DNA of 64,000 nt from Stenotrophomonas maltophilia (GTDB lineage: Bacteria; Pseudomonadota; Gammaproteobacteria; Xanthomonadales; Xanthomonadaceae): positions 434,505 to 498,504 of the forward strand of contig DEVL01000003.1 of the NCBI GenBank assembly GCA_002363385.1, in the 5' to 3' direction. The position numbers and the translations under genes were made by a program. The notes beneath the pieces are model-generated. The model made no database searches. It was not told the DNA's origin and saw nothing but the letters and a program-made list of their open reading frames with translations. Positions within the stretch are counted from its first letter, which is position 1. Each line of letters begins with the position of its first letter. Below, one piece after another: positions 59,391-64,000 of this stretch.

Positions 59391-60002
59391 TTACCGGACG
59401 TTCGGCACTTCAAAGCCCAGCCGGTCCACCTGCTCGGGGTGCTGCGGCACGCGCTTGAGCTTGTCGGTGTTGACCCCGTAATCATCACGCAGGCGGGTGG
59501 CGAGCTCCTTGTACAGCTCCTTGTCCATGTCCGGCTGGCGCGCGAACACCCACGCCATCTCGCGGCCCGGGTAGCCGAGCATCGCCCACGAGTAGTCCGG
59601 CGCCACTTCCAGCACGCGCGTGTGGGTCGGCACGACCTTGTAGAACCAGGTGCGCCAGTTGTGGTTGCCGCTCTTCTCGTCCACCGAGGCGCGCACCGTC
59701 AGTTCCTGCAGTGGTTCGGAGAAGCCGTTGCGGTAGCGGTACGTGATGGACACCTTCTGGTCGCCACGCAGGCGGAATTCATTGACGCTGGCGACGTGGC
59801 CGCGCTCGATGGGATTCGGCACCCGGCCGATCACATACCAGGTGCCCATGAAACGCTGCAGGTCGATCGGCGCGCCGGCGCTGTCGACGGCGACCGGGGT
59901 CGGCGCGGGTTCCGGCTTGGTCTCATGGCGAAACGCACAGGCAGACAGCAATGCCATCGAGGAGACCAACAGGACAGCGCGAAGCGGGCGGTTCGAAGAC
60001 AT
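59391..60002 (-). CDS. blc: Outer-membrane lipoprotein of the lipocalin family
   Basis: A 203-residue lipoprotein with lipobox LLSAC (Cys22). The lipocalin GxW motif is FMGTWYVIGRVPNPIERG, followed by strands FRLRGDQKVSITYRYRNG and the third motif region DYSWAMLGYPGREMAWVFARQ. Blc-type lipocalins bind lysophospholipids or fatty acids and are induced in stationary phase or envelope stress. Start ATG 60002 places the signal peptide at the N-terminus; the upstream frame to 60062 is not conserved. Divergent from the next gene. Confidence 0.9.
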   Translation of the reverse strand: MSSNRPLRAVLLVSSMALLSACAFRHETKPEPAPTPVAVDSAGAPIDLQRFMGTWYVIGRVPNPIERGHVASVNEFRLRGDQKVSITYRYRNGFSEPLQELTVRASVDEKSGNHNWRTWFYKVVPTHTRVLEVAPDYSWAMLGYPGREMAWVFARQPDMDKELYKELATRLRDDYGVNTDKLKRVPQHPEQVDRLGFEVPNVR

Positions 60003-60199
60003 GCGGCGGGTGGCTCCAGTGGCTGGCAGGGGCATGGTGGGTGGGACAGCGGAGAACGTCAATGGCGGCGCAGCGGTTGCGTGACCGATTCACACTGTCG
60101 CGACGTCGGCGACGCTCCCGACACCGTGACGCACAAGGTCGCAGCCCTTGAGATAGCGGCGCGGCAAGGTGACGCATCACTTTCGCACGGAGCTGTGTC

Positions 60200-60532
60200 A
60201 TGACCCTGTCGTCTTCCCCGCGTTCGTCCGACCGTCCCGATCCGCGCGTGCTGCGTTGCGTCAGGCAGGCTGCCCTTGCCGGGATGGCCCTGGTCCTGGT
60301 CTGGCCCGCCGCGCGGGGCCATAGCGAGTGGATCGGCTGGCTGCCGATGTGGCTGATCGGGATGCCGCTGATGGCCTGGTGGAGCCTGCATCGCTTCCGC
60401 CTGCCGCTGGCCGGCCTGCTCAACCGCACCGCCCGCCGCCGCCGGGGACCGCAGGCGCGGCGCCGCAGCCGCCCGCTGGCACGCCCGGCGCGGCCTGACC
60501 TTCGACACGTGAGCCGCGGCCAGCCGGTGTGA
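60200..60532 (+). CDS. Small predicted membrane protein, unknown
   Basis: A 110-residue protein with two hydrophobic segments (about 25-42 and 45-60, with WIGWLPMWLIGMPLMAWW), then a very basic, Arg-rich tail. No family recognised. GGAG lies about 7 bases before ATG 60200. It may be a small inner-membrane protein or a weakly coding frame; it is not overlapped by another gene. Confidence 0.55.
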   Translation: MTLSSSPRSSDRPDPRVLRCVRQAALAGMALVLVWPAARGHSEWIGWLPMWLIGMPLMAWWSLHRFRLPLAGLLNRTARRRRGPQARRRSRPLARPARPDLRHVSRGQPV

Positions 60533-60566
60533 TAGCGTCCCAAGGCTATGAACGCCTGGAGCTGCA

Positions 60567-62663
60567 ATGTCACGATTCGCTTCCGCCTGCCTGGTGGCAG
60601 GTCTGATCTCCGCCGGTGCGGCGGGAACCGCCATGGCCGCTGACGCCCCCGCCGATAAGTACGCCTGGCTTGAAGACGTCACCGGTGACAAGCCGCTGGC
60701 GTGGGTCAAGGAACAGAACGCCAAGTCCGAAGGCCGGCTGGCCTCGACCCCCGCGTTCAAGCAGATGGAGACCAGCATCCGCGAGGTGCTCGACTCCGAC
60801 GCCAAGATCCCGGGCGTGCAGAAGATCGGTGACTATTACTACAACTTCTGGAAGGACAAACAGCACGAGCGCGGGCTGTGGCGCCGCACCACGCTGGCCG
60901 AGTACCGCAAGGCCTCGCCGCAGTGGGAAACCGTGCTGGACCTGGATGCACTGAACAAGGCCGAGGGCGAGAACTGGGTCTGGCACGGCGCTGACTGCCT
61001 GCGCCCGGACTATTCGCGCTGCCTGATCGCGCTGTCGCGTGGCGGCGCCGATGCCGATGTCACCCGCGAGTTCGACCTGGCCAACAAGACCTGGATCAAG
61101 GACGGCTTCTTCCGCCCGGAATCCAAGGGTGGCCTGAACTGGATCGACCGCGACACCGTGTTCGTCTACACCGATTTCGGCACCGGCACGATGACCACCT
61201 CGGGGTATCCGCGCGTGGCCAAGCTGTGGAAGCGCGGCACCCCGATGGCCTCGGCCTCGGTGGTCTACGAGGGCAAGCCCGATGACATGTACATCGCGGC
61301 CATGCACGACGATACCCCCGGCTACGAGCGCAACCTGGTCAGCCGCACGCTGGCCTTCTACAACAACGAGCTCTATCTGCGCGCCGACGACGGCAAGCTG
61401 ACCAGGATCGATGCCCCCAATTCGGCCGAAAAAGGCCTGCGCAAGCAGTGGCTGACCCTGGAACTGCGCGAGCCATGGACCGTGGGCGGCAAGACCTACG
61501 CCGCCGGCTCGCTGCTGGCCACCAAGCTGGACGATTACCTCGCCGGCAAGCGTGACTTCGACGTGCTGTTCGCACCGACCGACACCACCTCGCTGGCCGG
61601 CACCAGCTGGACGAAGAACCATCTGGTCCTGAACGTGCTCGACGACGTGAAGAGCCGCCTGAGCGTGCTGACCCCGGGCGACACCGGCTGGAAGACGACG
61701 GCCTTCACTGGCGCGCCGTCGTTCGGCACCGTGGCCGTCGGTGCGGTGGATGCCGATGACAGCGATGCGGTGTGGATGACCGTCACCGACTACCTGACCC
61801 CGACCACCCTGGCCATTGCCGAGATCGGCAAGCAGCCGGAAGTGCTCAAGACCATGCCGGCGTTCTTCAATGCCGAGGGCAAGGTGATCGAGCAGCACTT
61901 CGCCACGAGCAAGGATGGCACCCGTGTGCCGTACTTTGTGGTGCATCGCAAGGACATGAAGCTGGATGGCTCCAACCCGACCCTGCTGTACGGCTACGGC
62001 GGTTTCGAGATCTCGCTGACCCCGTCCTACTCCGGTGGCATGGGCCGTGCGTGGCTGGAGAAGGGCGGCGTGTACGTGGTCGCCAATATCCGCGGCGGTG
62101 GCGAGTATGGTCCGCGCTGGCACCAGGCGGCGCTCAAGCAGAACCGTCACAAGGCCTATGAAGACATGGCCGCGGTCGCCCGCGACCTCGTCAGCCGCAA
62201 GATCACCTCGGCCAAGCACCTGGGCGTGCAGGGCGGCAGCAACGGTGGCCTGCTCACCGGCAACATGCTGACCCAGTACCCGGAGCTGTTCGGCGCTGTC
62301 GTGGTGCAGGTGCCGCTGCTGGACATGAAGCGTTACAGCCACCTGCTGGCCGGTGCGTCGTGGATGGCCGAATACGGCAATCCTGACACCGCCGATTGGG
62401 AGTTCATCAAGACCTTCTCGCCGTACCACCTGTTCGACGCGAGCAAGACCTACCCACCGGTGCTGTTCACCACCTCCACCCGCGATGATCGTGTGCATCC
62501 GGCGCATGCCCGCAAGATGGCGGCCAAGATGATCGACGCCGGCAAGGATGTGACCTACTACGAGAACATCGAAGGCGGCCACGGCGGCGCGGCGAACAAC
62601 GCCCAGGCGGCGCACATGTCGGCATTGGCCTACAGCTTCCTGTGGGAGCAGTTGTCGAAGTAA
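60567..62663 (+). CDS. Secreted prolyl oligopeptidase family (S9) serine peptidase
   Basis: A 698-residue periplasmic peptidase. Signal peptide LVAGLISAGAAGTAMAA, a beta-propeller gate domain (about 60-430) and a C-terminal alpha/beta hydrolase domain. The triad is Ser558 in GGSNGG, Asp641 in TRDDRVHP and His672 in GGHGG. NIRGGGEYGPRWHQAAL is the S9A signature. It cleaves short peptides after proline. It matches the secreted S9 peptidases common in Xanthomonadaceae. Confidence 0.94.
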   Translation: MSRFASACLVAGLISAGAAGTAMAADAPADKYAWLEDVTGDKPLAWVKEQNAKSEGRLASTPAFKQMETSIREVLDSDAKIPGVQKIGDYYYNFWKDKQHERGLWRRTTLAEYRKASPQWETVLDLDALNKAEGENWVWHGADCLRPDYSRCLIALSRGGADADVTREFDLANKTWIKDGFFRPESKGGLNWIDRDTVFVYTDFGTGTMTTSGYPRVAKLWKRGTPMASASVVYEGKPDDMYIAAMHDDTPGYERNLVSRTLAFYNNELYLRADDGKLTRIDAPNSAEKGLRKQWLTLELREPWTVGGKTYAAGSLLATKLDDYLAGKRDFDVLFAPTDTTSLAGTSWTKNHLVLNVLDDVKSRLSVLTPGDTGWKTTAFTGAPSFGTVAVGAVDADDSDAVWMTVTDYLTPTTLAIAEIGKQPEVLKTMPAFFNAEGKVIEQHFATSKDGTRVPYFVVHRKDMKLDGSNPTLLYGYGGFEISLTPSYSGGMGRAWLEKGGVYVVANIRGGGEYGPRWHQAALKQNRHKAYEDMAAVARDLVSRKITSAKHLGVQGGSNGGLLTGNMLTQYPELFGAVVVQVPLLDMKRYSHLLAGASWMAEYGNPDTADWEFIKTFSPYHLFDASKTYPPVLFTTSTRDDRVHPAHARKMAAKMIDAGKDVTYYENIEGGHGGAANNAQAAHMSALAYSFLWEQLSK

Positions 62664-62669
62664 GCTCGG

Positions 62670-62701
62670 GATGGCTCGACGGTCAGGGCCGTCGAGCCAT
62701 C
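62670..62701 (+). terminator. Perfect hairpin after the peptidase gene
   Basis: Thirteen bases (GATGGCTCGACGG, 62670-62682) pair with CCGTCGAGCCATC (62689-62701) across a 6-base loop, 7 bases after the stop codon. No T-run follows. Confidence 0.65.
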
Positions 62702-62702
62702 A

Positions 62703-62820
62703 GCAGGCAGTGAGCCTGCAGCGGACGCAGTAGCCCCCTGGAGCAGACTCCGGGTGGTGGGGCGTCAGGTTGGCTCCACCCCATGTTCAGCGCCACGCAG
62801 CGATGCGTGGCGTTTTTTTT
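62703..62820 (+). ncRNA. Candidate small RNA or 3' UTR RNA ending in a strong terminator
   Basis: About 118 bases without a protein gene contain two further potential hairpins (around 62734-62753 and 62754-62782) and end with the terminator at 62791-62820. A separate small RNA, or an RNA processed from the peptidase mRNA, is possible; no promoter was identified. Confidence 0.3.
62791..62820 (+). terminator. Rho-independent terminator with eight T
   Basis: CGCCACGC (62791-62798) pairs with GCGTGGCG (62805-62812) across AGCGAT, followed by eight T (62813-62820). It ends plus-strand transcription before the convergent aminotransferase gene. Confidence 0.9.
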
Positions 62821-62829
62821 ATGGGGCGC

Positions 62830-64000
62830 TCAACGCACCCATGTCTCCAGCCCGCGCGCGATGCGGCGCACCGCTTCTTCCAGGCGAGGCACGTCCTGCG
62901 TATAGGCCAGCCGCACATGCGCGTTGGCGCGGTGGTGGCCGAAGTCCAGGCCCGGCGTGAACGCCACATGCTCCGTTTCCAGGAAATGCGCACAGAACGC
63001 CTGCGCATCATCGGTGAACGCGCTCACGTCCGCGTAGAGATAGAACGCGCCCTCCGGCTCGACTTCGATGCGGAAGCCGAGCGCACGCAGCGCGGGAAGC
63101 AGGTAATCGCGACGGTCGCGGAACGCCGCGCGCCGCTGCTCGAAGATCGCGATCGCCTCCGGCTCGAAACACGCCAGCGCCGCATGCTGGGCGATGCTCG
63201 AGGCGCTGATGTACAGATTCTGCGCGAGCTTCTCCAGCTCACGGACCGCCTGCGGCGGCGCGACCAGCCAGCCCAGGCGCCAGCCGGTCATGCCGTAGTA
63301 CTTCGAGAAACTGTTGAGGACGAACGCTTCATCATCGACCTGCAGCACGCTGGCCGCGTCCATGCCGTAGGTGAGGCCGTGGTAGATCTCATCGACCACC
63401 AGATGCCCGCCGCGTGCCTTCAGGGACTGCGACAGCGCCGCGAGCTGCGCCGCCGAGAGCACGGTGCCGGTCGGATTGGCCGGGGACGCGACCAGCGCAC
63501 CCACGCTGTCCGCGTTCCACTGCCGTGCCACCAGCTCCGGCGTCAGCTGGTAGGCCGTCTGCGGCCCGACCGGCACCAGCTGCGCGGCCCCTTCCACCAA
63601 CCGCAGGAAGTGCCGGTTGCACGGGTAGCCGGGATCGGCCAGCAACCAGTGCTTGCCGGGGTCGACCAGCAGACTGCTGGCCAGCAACAGCGCGCCCGAG
63701 CCACCCGGCGTGACCAGGATCCGCTCGGGGTCGATGTGTACCGCGTAGCGCTTCTGGTAGAAGCCCGCAATCGCCTCGCGCAACGCGGGCAGGCCCCGGG
63801 CCGCGGTGTAGCGGGTGTGGCCGGCCGCGAGCGCGGCCTGGCCGGCGCGCACGATCGGTGCGGCGGTGGTGAAGTCCGGCTCGCCGATCTCCAGGTGGAT
63901 CACATCGTGGCCAGCCTGCTCCAGCGCCTGCGCGCGGGCCAGCAGCGACATGACGTGGAAGGGTTCGATGTCCTGGCTGCGGCGGCTGTAGCCGGTGCCG
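62830..64000 (-). CDS. PLP-dependent class I/II aminotransferase, 5' end outside the window
   Basis: At least 390 codons; the frame stays open to base 64000. The visible N-terminal part reads SRRSQDIEPFHVMSLLARAQ, so the ATG at 63951 is internal and the true start lies beyond the edge. Fold-type I features: VIHLEIGEPDF, TPGGSGALLLA, SPANPTGTVLS, VVDEIYHGL and the PLP lysine in NSFSKYYGMTGWRLGW, with the final Arg region VRLAYTQ. It looks like an aspartate/alanine-type aminotransferase; substrate cannot be read from sequence. It ends just after the terminator of the peptidase gene. Confidence 0.9.
   Translation of the reverse strand, partial: GTGYSRRSQDIEPFHVMSLLARAQALEQAGHDVIHLEIGEPDFTTAAPIVRAGQAALAAGHTRYTAARGLPALREAIAGFYQKRYAVHIDPERILVTPGGSGALLLASSLLVDPGKHWLLADPGYPCNRHFLRLVEGAAQLVPVGPQTAYQLTPELVARQWNADSVGALVASPANPTGTVLSAAQLAALSQSLKARGGHLVVDEIYHGLTYGMDAASVLQVDDEAFVLNSFSKYYGMTGWRLGWLVAPPQAVRELEKLAQNLYISASSIAQHAALACFEPEAIAIFEQRRAAFRDRRDYLLPALRALGFRIEVEPEGAFYLYADVSAFTDDAQAFCAHFLETEHVAFTPGLDFGHHRANAHVRLAYTQDVPRLEEAVRRIARGLETWVR

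Noticed and set aside
60570..62615. A minus-strand open frame of 681 codons
   Set aside because: It is the shadow of the S9 peptidase, whose catalytic triad and signal peptide are intact on the plus strand.

Overview
This GC-rich window most likely comes from the chromosome of a Stenotrophomonas species or a very close Xanthomonadaceae relative. Gene content and order support this: opgH (hrpM), algZ-algR-hemC, a pdhB-lpdA pair in which both proteins carry lipoyl domains, the atp operon near glmU and glmS, and a YajQ. So do several short palindromes ending in the tetranucleotide GTAG, the hallmark of the SMAG repeats described in Stenotrophomonas maltophilia. The assignment is by recognition only. 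No tRNA, rRNA, CRISPR array, insertion sequence or prophage was seen.

Layout. 1-6.9 kb: end of arsC, a DUF2628 membrane protein, opgH (periplasmic glucans), an esterase, the algZ-algR two-component pair and hemC. 7-14.6 kb: a DUF481 outer-membrane protein, a lipoprotein, a WYL regulator, metQ, the glpD-glpK glycerol operon and an OmpW porin. 14.6-20.3 kb: a deoxyinosine glycosylase, pyruvate dehydrogenase E2 and E3, and another outer-membrane barrel. 20.7-28 kb: the complete F1Fo ATP synthase operon atpIBEFHAGDC with a clear promoter and terminator. 28-40.6 kb: a GtrA protein, glmU, then a reverse-strand seven-gene block (membrane-fusion protein, ABC ATPase, two FtsX/MacB-type permeases, PDZ protein, NtrC-type regulator, NtrY-type kinase) lying between glmU and glmS, and a CBS-domain protein. 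40.6-45 kb: a fused DUF4130-UdgX protein with its radical-SAM partner, then a lone Abi_2 (AbiD/AbiF-type) defence gene. 45-55 kb: glyoxalase-type proteins, a cysteine-synthase-like enzyme, oligopeptidase A, an SDR, a DUF1415 protein, and an aryl-aldehyde/aryl-alcohol dehydrogenase pair with a Fis-type regulator that lacks the AAA+ domain. 55-64 kb: yajQ, an EamA exporter, metN-metI, a higBA-type toxin-antitoxin, a lipocalin, a prolyl oligopeptidase and an aminotransferase cut by the window edge.

How parts work together. The reverse-strand ABC/two-component block carries what looks like a complete sigma-54 control region upstream of its first gene: activator palindromes, an IHF-like site and a -24/-12 promoter. 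The operon encodes its own NtrC-type activator and kinase, so an autoregulated, stress-induced envelope or efflux circuit is a reasonable inference. GTAG palindromes sit almost only at gene ends; one supplies the TAG stop codons of both convergent genes that flank it. The most interesting items for follow-up are this sigma-54 circuit, the GTAG element at glmU, the UdgX/radical-SAM pair, the isolated HEPN-type Abi gene, two candidate non-coding RNAs, and the compact operator that overlaps the higB start codon.
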